DNA from: Acidithiobacillus acidisediminis
GTDB taxonomy: Bacteria; Pseudomonadota; Gammaproteobacteria; Acidithiobacillales; Acidithiobacillaceae
Reading direction: 5' to 3'
Assembly: GCF_023277115.1 (NCBI RefSeq)
Contig: NZ_JALQCS010000001.1
Span: 310,001-374,000, forward strand
DNA: 64,000 nucleotides
The translations under genes and the position numbers were made by a program. Below, in pieces: positions 33,919 through 44,996 of the stretch; position 1 is the first letter of the stretch, and every line of letters begins with the position of its first letter. The notes under the pieces were generated by a model, which did no database searches, was not told the DNA's origin, and saw nothing but the letters and a program-made list of their open reading frames with translations.

Positions 33919-36625
33919 CCAGCAGAATCCGCTCCCTGATGTCGATCCGCTGCACAAACGGAGTGTTTTACGTTACTTGGCCTGGGGCGTTCTGTTCCTC
34001 TTCCTGATCGGCGCGACTCTGCTCATCAGCACGCAGTGGCAGCGACAGTTGACGGAGCGAGTCAGCCAACGGCAGAACCTGGCAGCACAGGAGAGTCTGC
34101 AACGCATGAGTTATCTGCTCAGCATCATGCTGCAGATCCATGGCCGCAACCTGATTCCCTTTGTCGTTGCGGGCAAGGAGAATTGGCCAGCACAGTTGCC
34201 GGCGTACAGCGAAATTCATCCCTATGTGCAACAACTGCATTGCTCCAGCTTTCAGGCTCCCCAGCCTTTTTCGCTCTCTGGATGTCGCCCTGGCAAAGGC
34301 CTGCCCAGTCTGAGTTGCCGCCTCGGGATTCCCAAGGCCCGCGCCGATGGCGACTTACATATTCCGCTGCAGCTCCAGGACAAGGCCATGGGCCATTCCT
34401 GTTCTGCCATTCTGCGTTTCGACGGCCTGAGTAGCCGGCAAGGCATCCTCCTTTCCCTCTATGCCGGAGCAAAAGCGCTGGCAACTTGGCAAAATGGCTA
34501 CTGGGGGCCAGCGGCGCCAGCACCGCAAGGTTGGCTCGTCAGTAGCCAGAAAGTGCAGGGAACCCCCCTGCAAATGCGGGTCTACTGGCAACACCAGCTG
34601 GATGCAGATGCCGAAGAGGTGCTTTGGCGCCAACGTTTGGGCACCGGCATCCTGCTGCTCTTAGAAACCATTCTTGCGGGTGTATCCCTGCTCTGGCTGA
34701 TTCGCCATGACATGGACCGACGTTTTCGCTGGGTGCAGGAACAACTGCGCGCCCAGATGATTAGGGACACCGTACCGAAAGAACTGTTTCAGTCTCTGGT
34801 TGCACTCAGCGTGCATGTCTTGCGGGCGCATGGGGCCTATATTGCCGAACCCGATCCGCTGCGAAAATCCCTGCGCATTACGGCCAGTTGCGATGTGCGC
34901 CAGGAAGTCCGCGATAGCTTGCAGCAACTGCCCCTGAGCCTGGATGAAAGCCTCGCGCCCTGGGGTCAACTCTTTCCCACCCTGGCCTTCCATCGCCGGG
35001 CGCGGACCGACCGCCACAGCCCCCATGTCTCCGGAGCTTGGGCGCAGGTCTGCGGCGAATATCCGGCCCTGCGCGGCCTCCGAGAGGTCATTGTCTGGCC
35101 GGTATTGGCATCCAGCGATCAAGACCCCGTAGCGGTATTCAGCCTCGAGATTCGCCGTTGGCAAAGACGACTCTTCCATCGTCCGTTGATTGAGCGCTGG
35201 GATCAGATTCTGCACGATCTGCAACTGCACCTGCAGGCCCAGCAAAGACAAACGGAAAAACAGCAACTGCTGCACTTCGATGTCCTGACCGGCCTGGCCA
35301 CGCGCAGGCATTTTCTCACCCTTGCCGAAGAACAATTGCAACGCAACGAACCCTGCTGGCTCGGGATTCTCGATCTCGATTATTTCAACGAAATGAATAC
35401 CATCTATGGCGACCAGCAGACGGATCAATGCCTGGCCGCAATCGGCGCGCAGATCCAATCGACATTACCCAAGGAGGCCCTGCTGGGGCGCATTGGTGGC
35501 GATGAGTTCGCCATCTTGCTCTGCGAAACGAAGGGCGCACCGGCTACGGCCAGTCCACAGATCGCTGCCGCGATCAATGCGGCTGGCAGGAAGATGCTCG
35601 GCAGCAATCTCGGTTGCTCCCTGGGTTGGGCACATTTTCCCAGTGACGACAATGAGATTGGCAAACTATTCCACCATGCCAGCGAGGCCTTGGCGCAAGC
35701 CAAGATCAACGGCCGCAACGGCTGGCAACTCTATGCTGGTGCAGTGTGTGAGCGGGCACAACGGCGCCTGCATGTGCATCATCATTTCGCGGCGGCGCTG
35801 CAGAATGGCGAAATCCGCTTTTACCTGCAAGGGAAGGGAGATCTGGAAAGCCGGCAAATCACCGGCGTGGAATTGCTGGCGCGCTGGATCGATCAGGACC
35901 GGCACAAGCTCAGCCCGGGCAAGTTCATGCCCTATGTGGAAGAAAACCCGCGCCTCATTCGTCTGTTGGGGCGCCACGCCCTCCGCGAGGCCCAACGCCT
36001 GCGAGACAAGACCCTAGACCTTGGATTAGGACATTGGTCGATCTCGGTGAATATTGGTGCGCGACACTTTCTTGCCCCCGAATTTCTAAATGACCTACAG
36101 GAAGTCTGCCCCGACGGTCGCGGACTGGTATTGGAGCTGACGGAAACGGCGCAGGCGCTGGGTCGAGGCTCGGCGCGTCCCATCATGGAGCGCTGTCACG
36201 AGCTTGGATACCAGCTCTCCATGGATGACTTTGGTACCGGCTATTCCTCCTTGCTTTCCGTGGCCCGCCTGCCCTTCGACGAACTGAAGCTCGACCAAAG
36301 CTTCATTCGCCAGTTCCGCTCCGACATCGGTAGTTTCAGCATCGCTGGCGCGGCACGCCTTCTCAGTCAGTTGACTCATATTCGTTTACTCGCAGAAGGC
36401 ATCGAAACACCAGGAGAACTGCGCTTGTGGCAACAATTAGGCGGGCGCTACATCCAGGGCTACATTCTAGCTCCCCCACTTCCAGAAAATGCGTTCTTCA
36501 CTTGGCATGACCAGCTGATGCCCGCGCTTCTGCACACTAAGGCGCCGGTTCCACTACAAGATTTGGATTGGCTCTGGGAATTGATGCAGAACCATCAGGA
36601 AAGCAAGCGCCGCCGCAGCAAGTAG
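33908..36625 (+). CDS. Membrane GGDEF-EAL cyclic-di-GMP protein
   Basis: A 905-residue signalling protein: TM1 (about 20-42, [20 protein letters not shown]), an extracytoplasmic sensor region (about 45-255), TM2 (about 262-285), a GAF-like region (about 310-440), a GGDEF domain with intact active site ([11 protein letters not shown]) and an EAL domain. The EAL signature reads GVELLARW, and the other catalytic positions ([29 protein letters not shown]) are kept, so both synthesis and hydrolysis of c-di-GMP are possible. ATG 33908 overlaps the chimera's end. The 3' end overlaps the convergent ABC permease by 31 bases. Confidence 0.88.
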   Translation: MAPDQQNPLPDVDPLHKRSVLRYLAWGVLFLFLIGATLLISTQWQRQLTERVSQRQNLAAQESLQRMSYLLSIMLQIHGRNLIPFVVAGKENWPAQLPAYSEIHPYVQQLHCSSFQAPQPFSLSGCRPGKGLPSLSCRLGIPKARADGDLHIPLQLQDKAMGHSCSAILRFDGLSSRQGILLSLYAGAKALATWQNGYWGPAAPAPQGWLVSSQKVQGTPLQMRVYWQHQLDADAEEVLWRQRLGTGILLLLETILAGVSLLWLIRHDMDRRFRWVQEQLRAQMIRDTVPKELFQSLVALSVHVLRAHGAYIAEPDPLRKSLRITASCDVRQEVRDSLQQLPLSLDESLAPWGQLFPTLAFHRRARTDRHSPHVSGAWAQVCGEYPALRGLREVIVWPVLASSDQDPVAVFSLEIRRWQRRLFHRPLIERWDQILHDLQLHLQAQQRQTEKQQLLHFDVLTGLATRRHFLTLAEEQLQRNEPCWLGILDLDYFNEMNTIYGDQQTDQCLAAIGAQIQSTLPKEALLGRIGGDEFAILLCETKGAPATASPQIAAAINAAGRKMLGSNLGCSLGWAHFPSDDNEIGKLFHHASEALAQAKINGRNGWQLYAGAVCERAQRRLHVHHHFAAALQNGEIRFYLQGKGDLESRQITGVELLARWIDQDRHKLSPGKFMPYVEENPRLIRLLGRHALREAQRLRDKTLDLGLGHWSISVNIGARHFLAPEFLNDLQEVCPDGRGLVLELTETAQALGRGSARPIMERCHELGYQLSMDDFGTGYSSLLSVARLPFDELKLDQSFIRQFRSDIGSFSIAGAARLLSQLTHIRLLAEGIETPGELRLWQQLGGRYIQGYILAPPLPENAFFTWHDQLMPALLHTKAPVPLQDLDWLWELMQNHQESKRRRSK

Positions 36626-37368
36626 GCGGCGAGGAGGTACCCCAGCACGGCATAGGCCGAGAGCACCAGGACATGCAGCAGCACCTGCCCCGGCGTTTGG
36701 CCAGTGAGCAGTGGCCGCAACAGGGCCACGGCATGGGTCAGGGGCAAGATGGCGGCAATCTCCTGGGCGAAGGCGGGTAGGGTATGTAGGGGATAAAAGA
36801 CGCCACAGAAGAGGAACATCGGCGTAACCGCCAGGGTAAAGTAATACATAAAAAAATCGTAACTGCGCGACAGGGCGGTAAAGAGCAAGGCGATGGCGCC
36901 AAAGCTGAACCCCGTCAAGAGGATGACCGGCAAGGCCAAGAGTACCTGCCAACGCCAGTCGATGGCGCTGAACAGGCTTGCCACCAGAATGATCGCCAAG
37001 GCACTGATGGCCCCCTTGACCGCGCACCAGAGGAGTTCCCCGGCGACGATATCGCCGATCTGCAGGGGTGTCGCCAAGATCGACAGGTAGGTATTCTGCA
37101 CCGCCATGCGTGTGTAGGCGGAATAGAGCCCCTCAAAGGTGGCTGTATTCATCGCCGAGCTAGCGACAATACCCGAGGCAATGAAAGTGATATAGGGCAT
37201 GCCCTGCATCTGGCCGACAAAGTGGCCAAGTCCATAGCCCAGGGCGAGCAGATAGAGCAGCGGATCGACAAAGTTCCCCAACAGGCTGGGCAAGAGCAGC
37301 TTGCGCCACACCAAGAGATTGCGGCGTAGCAAAGCAAACGCACCCCAACCCGGCAGGAGCCAATCCAT
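36595..37368 (-). CDS. ABC-2 type permease (NodJ-like)
   Basis: A 257-residue integral membrane subunit with about six segments and the ABC-2 pattern GNFVDPLLYLLALGYGLG, SGIVASSAMNTATFEG and FFMYYFTLAVTPMFLFCGVFYP, typical of the NodJ/DrrB exporters. Works with the ATPase encoded immediately upstream (stop and start share base 37368). Substrate unknown. Confidence 0.87.
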   Translation of the reverse strand: MDWLLPGWGAFALLRRNLLVWRKLLLPSLLGNFVDPLLYLLALGYGLGHFVGQMQGMPYITFIASGIVASSAMNTATFEGLYSAYTRMAVQNTYLSILATPLQIGDIVAGELLWCAVKGAISALAIILVASLFSAIDWRWQVLLALPVILLTGFSFGAIALLFTALSRSYDFFMYYFTLAVTPMFLFCGVFYPLHTLPAFAQEIAAILPLTHAVALLRPLLTGQTPGQVLLHVLVLSAYAVLGYLLAAYLLRRRLLS

Positions 37369-38300
37369 CAGCCCTCCGCTTCTCGCAGTTCCCGCCCGGT
37401 GAGGCGAAGAAAGACATCCTCCAGCGTGGCAGGACGCTGGAGCAACTGATAATTCGGATCTGCAGCAAAATGCGCCCGCACGGGATCGAGATCGGGGTCG
37501 TAGAGCAAGAGCGTGTCACCCGCACGTTCCGCGGCGGCCACCCGTCCCTGGTGCCAGTTTTCTGGATCAGGGCGGGCACCATCCCGCCGGCGCAGCTCCA
37601 GAACCTCCCCGGGGATATGGGTTTGGATCAACTGCGCCGGGGAGTCCTCGGCGCAAATTCGGCCCTGTTCCAGAATGCCCACGCGATCGGCCAGGCGTTC
37701 CGCCTCGTCGAGGTAATGGGTGGTCAGCAACAGGGTAACCCCGGTGCGCTGCAATTCCCGCAGACGCTGCCAGAGCAGATGCCGCGCCTGCGGATCGAGG
37801 CCGGTGGTCGGTTCGTCCAGCAGGAGCAGCTGCGGCTGGTGGATCAGGGCACGCGCCACGGAGAGGCGTCGGCGCATCCCGCCCGAGAGGGCCTGGATGG
37901 GCCGGCGGGCAAAGTCCTCCAAGGCCATGAAGGCCAACAGATCCTTGCTCCGGCGCCGAATCTCTGCCGCTGGCAGACGAAAATAGCGCCCATAGATCCA
38001 GAGATTTTCCTCGACACTGAAATCCGGGTCGAGTTGATCGCTTTGCGGCACCACCCCAATGCGCCCATGCCCGGCGGCAGGCCAATCCGTCAGTGCGCGG
38101 CCATCGAGGCGGATGCTGCCGGCATCGATCGGGGTCAGGCGCTGGATACAGCGCACCGAGGTACTCTTGCCCGCGCCATTGGGACCAAGCAAGGCATAGC
38201 ACTCACCCACACCAACGGCAAAGCTCAGGCCACGCAGGACCGGCTGGCCGTGATATCCTTTGACGACCTCGTCGAGTTCAAGCCGGAGAGAAGGCACGGC
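37368..38300 (-). CDS. ABC-2 exporter ATPase (NodI-like)
   Basis: ATP-binding subunit with Walker A GPNGAGKST, Q-loop VVPQSDQLD, signature LSGGMRRR, Walker B LLLLDEPTTGLD and the switch His in LTTHYLDEAERLADR, plus a C-terminal extension as in DrrA/NodI proteins. The start is uncertain: GTG at 38300 gives about 310 residues and a short overlap with the hydrolase stop; an ATG at 38360 would overlap by 83 bases. Confidence 0.87.
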   Translation of the reverse strand, partial: AVPSLRLELDEVVKGYHGQPVLRGLSFAVGVGECYALLGPNGAGKSTSVRCIQRLTPIDAGSIRLDGRALTDWPAAGHGRIGVVPQSDQLDPDFSVEENLWIYGRYFRLPAAEIRRRSKDLLAFMALEDFARRPIQALSGGMRRRLSVARALIHQPQLLLLDEPTTGLDPQARHLLWQRLRELQRTGVTLLLTTHYLDEAERLADRVGILEQGRICAEDSPAQLIQTHIPGEVLELRRRDGARPDPENWHQGRVAAAERAGDTLLLYDPDLDPVRAHFAADPNYQLLQRPATLEDVFLRLTGRELREAEG

Positions 38301-39006
38301 AGGGCTGAGCGTCGCGATTCTCGTCGCCCAACTGCGTCCGATAGGCGTCCAGCAGGGCATCTTGCAGCAAATTCAATTTGCCGTGAAAAAAATGGTCTGC
38401 CGGAAGTTCGATCCGTTCCGGTTGCCGCTCCAGGCCCTGTAGCCAAGCGCGCACCTCCTGTGCGGGGACCAGTTCGTCCTTCTCCCCCTGGACGACGGTC
38501 CAGGGACAGCTCGGCATGGGTGGAGAAGAAAAATCAAAGAGATTCACCGGCGGTGCCACCGTCAGCAAGCGCTCGACGCGACGGTCTCGGCTCGCCACCT
38601 GATAGGCGACGTAGGCGCCAAAGGAAAAGCCGGCAAGCCAGATGGGAAAACCGGGGCGCCGCCCCGCTACCCAGTCGAGAACCGCCAGACAGTCGTCCAC
38701 CTCACCCCGTCCAGCATCATAGTGCCCGGCACTCTTGCCCACCCCGCGGAAATTGAAGCGCAGGGAGGGAATGCCGAGCAAATTGCAGGTGCGACTGAGA
38801 TAGTGCACCACTTTGTTATTGAGGGTGCCACCGTAGAGTGGGTGCGGATGCAGAATCACCGCGACGATCCCGCGCGTCTCCCTTTCCGGGCAGGCGGTCA
38901 GGCCTTCCAGCATCCCCTCTGGGCCGGGGATCTCTACCGCTTCTCCGACACATTCGAGGGCCAGCTCCTGACCATCATAGAGATGACTGCGGTCGATCGG
39001 CAGCAT
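38278..39006 (-). CDS. Alpha/beta hydrolase
   Basis: A 242-residue hydrolase of the dienelactone hydrolase-like group: HPHPLYGGTLNNKVV oxyanion region, LRFNFRGVGKS, nucleophile Ser in LAGFSFGAY, acid in GEKDELV and His in DHFFHG. Cytoplasmic; substrate unknown. Start overlaps the ferredoxin stop by one base (TGATG) and its end overlaps the ABC ATPase, so the four genes 36595-39317 form one operon. Confidence 0.85.
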   Translation of the reverse strand: MLPIDRSHLYDGQELALECVGEAVEIPGPEGMLEGLTACPERETRGIVAVILHPHPLYGGTLNNKVVHYLSRTCNLLGIPSLRFNFRGVGKSAGHYDAGRGEVDDCLAVLDWVAGRRPGFPIWLAGFSFGAYVAYQVASRDRRVERLLTVAPPVNLFDFSSPPMPSCPWTVVQGEKDELVPAQEVRAWLQGLERQPERIELPADHFFHGKLNLLQDALLDAYRTQLGDENRDAQPCRAFSPA

Positions 39007-39317
39007 CAGATGCGCAGCCGCTCCACCGGCTTGCCGTCACGCAGGTGCGACTCGACGATTTCTTTTACGTCTTCGGCATCGATGTAGGTGTACCAGACCG
39101 CATCGGGATAGACGACGGCTACCGGTCCTTCGCTGCAGCGGCCGAGACAACCGGCGCGATTGATCCGCACCTGTCCTTCCCCATGGATGCCCAGGGCCTT
39201 GGCGTGTTTTTTGGCCACATGAAAGACTTCTTCCGCCAATCCTGCATTGTTGCAGGCCTGCTCTCCGTTTTCTCGACGATTGAGACAGAGGAAGAGATGG
39301 CGTTGGTAAAAACTCAT
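39006..39317 (-). CDS. Thioredoxin-like [2Fe-2S] ferredoxin
   Basis: A 103-residue ferredoxin of the thioredoxin-fold type with four cluster cysteines: two in FLCLNRRENGEQACNN and two in GCLGRCSEGPVAVVYPD. Cytoplasmic one-electron carrier. First gene of the ferredoxin-hydrolase-ABC run and divergent from coq7, 62 bases apart. Confidence 0.9.
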   Translation of the reverse strand: MSFYQRHLFLCLNRRENGEQACNNAGLAEEVFHVAKKHAKALGIHGEGQVRINRAGCLGRCSEGPVAVVYPDAVWYTYIDAEDVKEIVESHLRDGKPVERLRI

Positions 39318-39379
39318 GTTTGACCCTCCGCAGACATGGCGCCATCATACCCTGAAAAGGCGCTTCAGGTCAGATAGCC

Positions 39380-40009
39380 ATGGATTTTCTCGATCACGCA
39401 ATTCTTTCCGTCGACAATGCCCTGCGCACCCTGAGTGGGCAGAGCCGCGGCAGTGGGCGTCCCAATCCCGCGGCAGAGGAGCCAGATTCGCTATTGCGCC
39501 CCTGGGCGCGACGCCGCGCTGGCCGCATGATGCGTGTCAACCATGCCGGCGAGGTCATGGCCCAGGCCCTCTACACCGGACAGGAAGCGGGCAGCAAGGA
39601 TGCAGAGCTACGCGCCGCATTGCGGCGTGCCCGCAGCGAGGAGGAAGATCATCTACGCTGGTGCGAAGAGCGTCTACAGGAACTGCATAGCCGTCCCAGC
39701 CTGCTCGGCCCCTTCTGGTATGCCACTGCTTGGGGCATGGGCTTCGCGGCCGCGCGTCGTGGGCGAGGCAGCAATCTGGGCTTGGTGGTCGCGGTCGAGA
39801 ACCTGGTCGAGGAACATCTCAAAGAGCATCTGCAAGACCTGCCCCTAGAGGACGAGCGCAGCCGGCGCATTCTCGAAAAAATGGAGAGCGATGAAGTGGG
39901 ACATGCCGAAAAGGCCGAGGAGCTGGGCGCAGAACCCTTGCCACTACCACTGCGGCTGGCCATGCAAGGACTTTCGAAAGTGATGACTCGGGGTGCCCTG
40001 TGGATCTAG
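39380..40009 (+). CDS. coq7: Coq7-type demethoxyubiquinone hydroxylase
   Basis: Di-iron monooxygenase catalysing the last hydroxylation of ubiquinone synthesis. The 209-residue product has the repeated carboxylate/His ligands of the COQ7 family: NHAGEVMAQ, EEEDHLRW, VENLVEEHLKEH and ESDEVGHAEKA. It replaces the flavin UbiF of E. coli, as in many beta- and gammaproteobacteria. Convergent with the Rrf2 gene, four-base overlap of the ends. Confidence 0.92.
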   Translation: MDFLDHAILSVDNALRTLSGQSRGSGRPNPAAEEPDSLLRPWARRRAGRMMRVNHAGEVMAQALYTGQEAGSKDAELRAALRRARSEEEDHLRWCEERLQELHSRPSLLGPFWYATAWGMGFAAARRGRGSNLGLVVAVENLVEEHLKEHLQDLPLEDERSRRILEKMESDEVGHAEKAEELGAEPLPLPLRLAMQGLSKVMTRGALWI

Positions 40010-40494
40010 ACGCTGGTCTTGACGCGCAAAACGTTGCCACCCGGAAGGTGAATGCGGTATTTGCCGGCCCGCACTGCGGCCGCCATGCTGCCAATGGTCT
40101 GCTGACTCAATAAGTCGATCACTTCGGCCTTGAGGGGCTTCCAAGCGTAGTGTACCGGGCAAGCGGTGGCGTCCTCGCACTTCTTCAGGCCGAGCACGCA
40201 ACCTTGCCCCAAGGGTTTCCGCTCAACGATCTCCACCACATCCAGGATATTTTTGTCTTCCGCCCCCGGCGCCAGCACAAAGCCACCACCGCGCCCCTTG
40301 CGGGATTCGAGGATGCCGCTTTTGCTCAGATCCTGCAGGATTTTTGCCAGGTACTGGCGCGGCGGCACGCGCGGATCATCGGGATCCTTGAGATATTCCC
40401 AGATCTCGCCGCTGAGCACGAGCTGGCCGGGCGGCTGCGTCGCCAGATAGATCAGGGCCTGCAGGGCATATTCGCTGGTCTTGCTGAGAAGCAT
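40006..40494 (-). CDS. Rrf2-family regulator (IscR-like)
   Basis: A 162-residue winged-helix regulator: LSKTSEYALQALIYLA start, recognition-helix region PPRQYLAKILQDLSKSGIL, wing RGRGGGF, and three cysteines in GCVLGLKKCEDATACPVH that could hold an Fe-S cluster as in IscR or NsrR. There are no isc genes nearby, so its targets are unknown. Its ATG directly abuts the OsmC stop, indicating an osmC-rrf2 pair. Confidence 0.85.
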   Translation of the reverse strand: MLLSKTSEYALQALIYLATQPPGQLVLSGEIWEYLKDPDDPRVPPRQYLAKILQDLSKSGILESRKGRGGGFVLAPGAEDKNILDVVEIVERKPLGQGCVLGLKKCEDATACPVHYAWKPLKAEVIDLLSQQTIGSMAAAVRAGKYRIHLPGGNVLRVKTSV

Positions 40495-40920
40495 TCAGTC
40501 CACCGTCGTAATGGTATAGTCGTGGGTGATTTGCGCCGTTTTGCCGAGCATGATGCTCACCGAGCAATATTTTTCAGCAGAGAGCTGGATGGCATGCGCG
40601 ACCCGACGCGGATCGAGGTTTTTGCCTTCCAGAAAAAATTGCAGATGAATTTCGGTAAAAACTTTCGGATCCTCCGCTGCCCGCTCCGCCTGGATCTCTA
40701 CCCGACAGGAGCGAACATCCTGCCGCGATTTCTGCAGGATCATCACCACATCGATGCTGGAACACCCCCCCAGCCCCATGAGGATCATCTCCATGGGTCG
40801 TGCACCCAGATTATGGCCACCGATATCCGGCGCGGCATCCATCACGAGGGCATGTCCACTATCAGCGTGGGCGAGAAAGGCCATCCCTCCGGGCCCGGTC
40901 CATTCTACCTTCGCTTGCAT
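40495..40920 (-). CDS. OsmC/YhfA-family protein
   Basis: A 141-residue OsmC-fold protein, closest by eye to E. coli YhfA: MQAKVEWTGPGGMAF, PMEMILMGLGGCSSIDVVMI and LSAEKYCSVSIML, with both redox Cys. OsmC proteins reduce organic hydroperoxides; YhfA has no proven substrate. ATG 40920 is chosen (GGAGA six bases upstream, YhfA-like start) over ATG 40932. Confidence 0.85.
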   Translation of the reverse strand: MQAKVEWTGPGGMAFLAHADSGHALVMDAAPDIGGHNLGARPMEMILMGLGGCSSIDVVMILQKSRQDVRSCRVEIQAERAAEDPKVFTEIHLQFFLEGKNLDPRRVAHAIQLSAEKYCSVSIMLGKTAQITHDYTITTVD

Positions 40921-40984
40921 TGTATTCTCCATCGCCTAGCGCAGCGTATGGACTGATTACACACCTGCCCAACGCAATATGCAA

Positions 40985-41776
40985 TCACGCAGCAAAAAGC
41001 TCTTGCAAAGCAAGACCCGGGCGCGGCGCGCGCATCAAACCCTCCCCCACCAAAAAAGCATGGATCCCTGCCGTGCGCAGGGTCTGCACATCGGCGGGCC
41101 GACGGATGCCACTTTCACTGATCATTAGGCGCTCGGCTGGCACCTGCGGCAAGAGCTCAATGCTGCGCTGGATATCGGTATCAAAACGGCGCAGATCGCG
41201 GTTGTTGATCCCAATCAGCGGGGTGCGCAGGCGCAGGGCGCGCTCTAGTTCCGCGGCGTCGTGGGATTCGACTAGGACGCTCATGCCGAGCTCCAGGGCA
41301 CAGGCCTCCAGTTCAGCCATCTGGGCATCGCTAAGGGCGGCGACGATCAGCAAGATGGCATCGGCGCCAATGGCGCGTGCCTCCCAGACTTGATAGGGAT
41401 CGAGAATGAAATCCTTGCGCAACACCGGGAGCGAGCAGGCGGCTCGTGCCGCCGTCAGGTAGCTGTCACTGCCCTGAAAAAAGGCCTCATCGGTCAGCAC
41501 GGACAGGCAAACCGCGCCGTGGGTGCTGTAGTCGCGGGCGATCTCGACCGGGTTGAAATCGGCGCGAATCACCCCCGCCGAGGGTGAGGCCTTTTTGATT
41601 TCCGCGATGACGGCCGCCTGGCCAACGGCCACCCGCTCCTGCAGGGCTTGGGCAAAATCGCGCACGGGGGCAGCAAAACGTGCCGCCGATTGCAGTTCAC
41701 TGAAGGCCAGCCGCTTTTGACGTTCCACCAGTTCACGCCGTTTTTCGGCCAGAATCTTTTGCAGGATGTCTTCCAT
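40985..41776 (-). CDS. trpC: Indole-3-glycerol phosphate synthase
   Basis: Converts CdRP to indole-3-glycerol phosphate in tryptophan synthesis. The 263-residue TIM barrel shows [29 protein letters not shown] (catalytic Lys), [10 protein letters not shown] and ISESGI. Not fused to TrpF. Start is one base after the trpD stop. Last gene of the long cbb-trp run. Confidence 0.96.
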   Translation of the reverse strand: MEDILQKILAEKRRELVERQKRLAFSELQSAARFAAPVRDFAQALQERVAVGQAAVIAEIKKASPSAGVIRADFNPVEIARDYSTHGAVCLSVLTDEAFFQGSDSYLTAARAACSLPVLRKDFILDPYQVWEARAIGADAILLIVAALSDAQMAELEACALELGMSVLVESHDAAELERALRLRTPLIGINNRDLRRFDTDIQRSIELLPQVPAERLMISESGIRRPADVQTLRTAGIHAFLVGEGLMRAPRPGLALQELFAA

Positions 41777-41777
41777 C

Positions 41778-42797
41778 TCAGACCTCTTGGGCGCAGCGCA
41801 ACAAGGATTCCCACTTGGCCCAGACAGCACCGCTTTCCATCACTTCGCGCGCCAGCAGGACACCATCAGCAAGTTCAGCAACCACATCCGCAGCGAAGAG
41901 GGCGGCACCGGCGTTGAGGAGCACAATATCCCGGCGCGGGCCCGGTTCATTCTGCAAAACCCGCAGGAAGACTGCGGCCGCCTCGGTGACATCCGCAATC
42001 TGCAGGGTCGCCAAAGGCGCAGACTGGAGACCAAAATCTTCTGGTCGTAGGCGATACCGATGGACCTCGCCCCCGCGCAGCTCAGCCACCTCGGTCGGAC
42101 CAGAGAGACTGATCTCATCCAAGCCATCATGACCATGGACCACCAGGACATGACGCCCTCCCAGTTCCCGCGCCGCCTCGGCCAGGGGGGTCAACCAAGT
42201 CTCACTGTAGACGCCGAGTACCTGATGTGGTGCCCCCGCAGGGTTACTCAATGGCCCCATCAGGTTGAACAGAGAGCGAATCCCGAGCTCCTTGCGCGGA
42301 CCGACGGCATGGCGCATGGCGCCATGATGCGCCGGGGCAAAAAGAAAACCGATACCGACCCGATCGATACAGGCCGCCACTTGTTCCGGCCGCAAATCGA
42401 GTTTCAGACCCAGCGCTTCCAGAACATCGGCGCTGCCACTACGACCTGAAACGGCGCGGTTGCCATGCTTCGCCACCCGCGCGCCCGCTGCTGCCGCCAC
42501 CAGGGCCGCCGCGGTGGAGATATTGAAAGTACCGCAGGCATCACCGCCCGTGCCACAGGTATCCACCAGTCGATCGACGTCTACCTCCACCCGGGTCATG
42601 AAAGCGCGCAAGGCGCGCGTGGCACCTACCAGTTCCTCCACCCGCTGCCCCTTCATGCGCAGGCCCATGAGCAGGGCACCCAATTGCGCTGGGGTCCACT
42701 CCCCGCGCATGACGGCGGAGAAAATCGCCTCGCTCTCGCGCGCCGAAAGGTCCTGTCCGGCAATAATCCCCTCGAGAATTTCGCGAATGGCTTTCAA
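41778..42797 (-). CDS. trpD: Anthranilate phosphoribosyltransferase
   Basis: Transfers phosphoribose to anthranilate. The 339-residue product has the signature [14 protein letters not shown] and [15 protein letters not shown]. The start is TTG at 42797 ([11 protein letters not shown]), supported by GAGGAG seven bases upstream and by overlap of the trpG stop (TTGA at 42794-42797); there is no ATG in a sensible position. Confidence 0.95.
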   Translation of the reverse strand: MKAIREILEGIIAGQDLSARESEAIFSAVMRGEWTPAQLGALLMGLRMKGQRVEELVGATRALRAFMTRVEVDVDRLVDTCGTGGDACGTFNISTAAALVAAAAGARVAKHGNRAVSGRSGSADVLEALGLKLDLRPEQVAACIDRVGIGFLFAPAHHGAMRHAVGPRKELGIRSLFNLMGPLSNPAGAPHQVLGVYSETWLTPLAEAARELGGRHVLVVHGHDGLDEISLSGPTEVAELRGGEVHRYRLRPEDFGLQSAPLATLQIADVTEAAAVFLRVLQNEPGPRRDIVLLNAGAALFAADVVAELADGVLLAREVMESGAVWAKWESLLRCAQEV

Positions 42798-43366
42798 CGG
42801 TCTGCTCCTCGGAGAAAATTGCCCAAAATGTCCTTGCCATGTTCGCTCAGGATGGATTCGGGATGAAATTGCACCCCCTCCACCGCCAGCTCTCGGTGAC
42901 GCAGGCCCATGATCTCGCCGTCGGCCGTCCACGCCGTGACCTCCAGACAATCGGGCAGGGTAGCGCGGGCCACGATCAAGGAGTGATAACGGGTTGCGGT
43001 GAACGGATCGGGCAGGCCCGCAAAAACCCCCTGACCCCGATGATGAATGGGCGAGGTCTTGCCATGCATCACCTCGCGCGCCCGTACCACTTGACCACCA
43101 AAGGCCTGACCGATGGCCTGGTGGCCCAGGCAGACACCAAGGATAGGGATCTTACCGGCAAAGTGGCGGATGACATCGAGGGAGATTCCCGCCTCGTTGG
43201 GGGTACACGGCCCGGGCGAGATGCAGATGCGCTCCGGCGCCAAGGCCTCGATCTCGGCAAGATTCAGGGCATCATTGCGCTCTACCCGCAGCTCGGCACC
43301 CAGTTCGCCGAAATATTGCACCAGGTTATAGGTAAAGCTGTCGTAGTTGTCGATCATCAGCAGCAT
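42794..43366 (-). CDS. trpG: Anthranilate synthase, glutamine amidotransferase subunit
   Basis: Class I glutamine amidotransferase supplying ammonia to TrpE. The 190-residue product starts [20 protein letters not shown], has nucleophile Cys in [15 protein letters not shown] and the His-Glu pair in VQFHPES. It may also serve para-aminobenzoate synthesis. Four bases separate it from trpE. Confidence 0.95.
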   Translation of the reverse strand: MLLMIDNYDSFTYNLVQYFGELGAELRVERNDALNLAEIEALAPERICISPGPCTPNEAGISLDVIRHFAGKIPILGVCLGHQAIGQAFGGQVVRAREVMHGKTSPIHHRGQGVFAGLPDPFTATRYHSLIVARATLPDCLEVTAWTADGEIMGLRHRELAVEGVQFHPESILSEHGKDILGNFLRGADR

Positions 43367-43370
43367 TGGC

Positions 43371-44870
43371 TTATCTCCCCTCGGGGTCGAGGCCATTTTC
43401 GGCCATATCAACGGCACGGAACATGGCGCGACGCTTGTTCAGGGTCTCCTCCCATTCTGCCGCTGGCTGGGAATCGGCGACAATGCCACCGCCAGCCTGG
43501 ATGTGCAGCTGCCCGTCCTGCACAACGGCGGTACGAATGGCGATGCAGGTATCCATATTGCCATTCCAGCCCCAGTACCCTACTGCCCCGGCATAGACCC
43601 CCCGGGCAACGGGTTCCAATTCGCGAATGATTTCCATGGCGCGGATCTTGGGCGCACCCGATACCGTTCCTGCTGGAAAGGTCGCGCGCAGGGCATCCAT
43701 GGCATCAAGCCCAGGGCGCAGGCGTCCCGTTACCTGGGAAACGATATGCATGACATGGGAGTAGCGTTCGATAGCAAAGGAGTCGGTGAGACAAACGCTA
43801 CCCGTGGCAGCGATCCGCCCGACATCATTGCGCGCCAGATCGATGAGCATGAGGTGCTCAGCCCGCTCCTTGGGATCCGCAAGCAACTCCTCCTCCAGAG
43901 CCAAGTCCTCCGCCGGCGTTTTGCCGCGTGGGCGCGTCCCGGCAATGGGGCGCACGGTGACTTCCTCTTCCTCGACGCGCACCAGAATCTCCGGCGAGGA
44001 GCCCACCAACTGGGTGCGGCCCAGATCCACATAGAACAAATACGGGGAGGGATTGATGCGGCGCAAGGCCCGATAGAGATCCAGGGGCGGCGCGGCAAAA
44101 GGAATCGACAGGCGCTGCGAGGGCACCACCTGCATCACGTCACCCGCGGCAATGTATTCGCGAATTCTTTCCACCGCCGCCATATAGCTTGCGCGGCTGA
44201 AACTTGCCTGGAACTCCTCCTCCTGGACCGCCGCCCCGCGCGGGGCCACGCTGTCCCGCGCGGGCAGGGGGCCCCGCAGTCGCTCTTCTAATTCCGTCAA
44301 GCGCTCGCGCCCCGCCGCATAGGCGTCAGGGCGCCGAGGGTCGATCTGCAGCAACAGACGCAGGGTACCCCGCAGGTTGTCGAAGAGTAGGATCTCATCG
44401 GCAACGAGCAACTGGATTTCGGGCAGATCCAAAGGATCCGGCAAGGGCGGGGTGCGCGCCAAACGCGGCTCGATATAGCGGACAATATCGTAACCGAAAT
44501 AGCCCACCAAGCCGCCGCTGAAGCGATCCGCCAATCCATCTACGGGCGCCGCCTGAAAGCGCTGCCGGAATTCGCTCACCCAGGCGAGGGGATCGCTGGT
44601 TTCGCAGGCCTCCTGGAGCACGCCGTCGACAAAACGCTGGATGCGCTGGCCACGGATTTCAATCCGTTCGCGAGCGGGTAGGCCGATGATGGAGTAGCGG
44701 CCCCACTTTTCCCCGCCCTGGACGGACTCGAAGAGATAGGCATAAGGCCCATCCACCACCTTCAAAAAGGCGGAAAGCGGGGTATCGAGATCGGCGGGGA
44801 TCTCGCGAATCAGGGGAATACGATTGTAGCCCTCACGGGCAAGGGACTGAAAACGCTCAGCACTCAGCAC
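43371..44870 (-). CDS. trpE: Anthranilate synthase component I
   Basis: Chorismate-converting subunit, 499 residues. Chorismate-binding motifs [31 protein letters not shown] and [16 protein letters not shown] are intact; the N-terminal half carries the tryptophan feedback region (near [15 protein letters not shown]). It lies 126 bases after gph with no obvious terminator or leader peptide between, so read-through from the carbon-fixation genes is likely. Confidence 0.96.
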   Translation of the reverse strand: MLSAERFQSLAREGYNRIPLIREIPADLDTPLSAFLKVVDGPYAYLFESVQGGEKWGRYSIIGLPARERIEIRGQRIQRFVDGVLQEACETSDPLAWVSEFRQRFQAAPVDGLADRFSGGLVGYFGYDIVRYIEPRLARTPPLPDPLDLPEIQLLVADEILLFDNLRGTLRLLLQIDPRRPDAYAAGRERLTELEERLRGPLPARDSVAPRGAAVQEEEFQASFSRASYMAAVERIREYIAAGDVMQVVPSQRLSIPFAAPPLDLYRALRRINPSPYLFYVDLGRTQLVGSSPEILVRVEEEEVTVRPIAGTRPRGKTPAEDLALEEELLADPKERAEHLMLIDLARNDVGRIAATGSVCLTDSFAIERYSHVMHIVSQVTGRLRPGLDAMDALRATFPAGTVSGAPKIRAMEIIRELEPVARGVYAGAVGYWGWNGNMDTCIAIRTAVVQDGQLHIQAGGGIVADSQPAAEWEETLNKRRAMFRAVDMAENGLDPEGR

Positions 44871-44996
44871 GGGTCACCTCGAAAATTGGCAATAGCAATC
44901 ATGAACGCACTGCAATCAGCAGCTACGCCATCGCCAAGTTTTCGCTTTCCACCCGAACTGCTTCATCTATCGCGTCATTCCCGTAGGAGATCCTCT

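Noticed and set aside
44871-44996. Tryptophan attenuator before trpE
   Set aside because: No short leader frame with tandem Trp codons and no terminator-antiterminator pairing could be seen.
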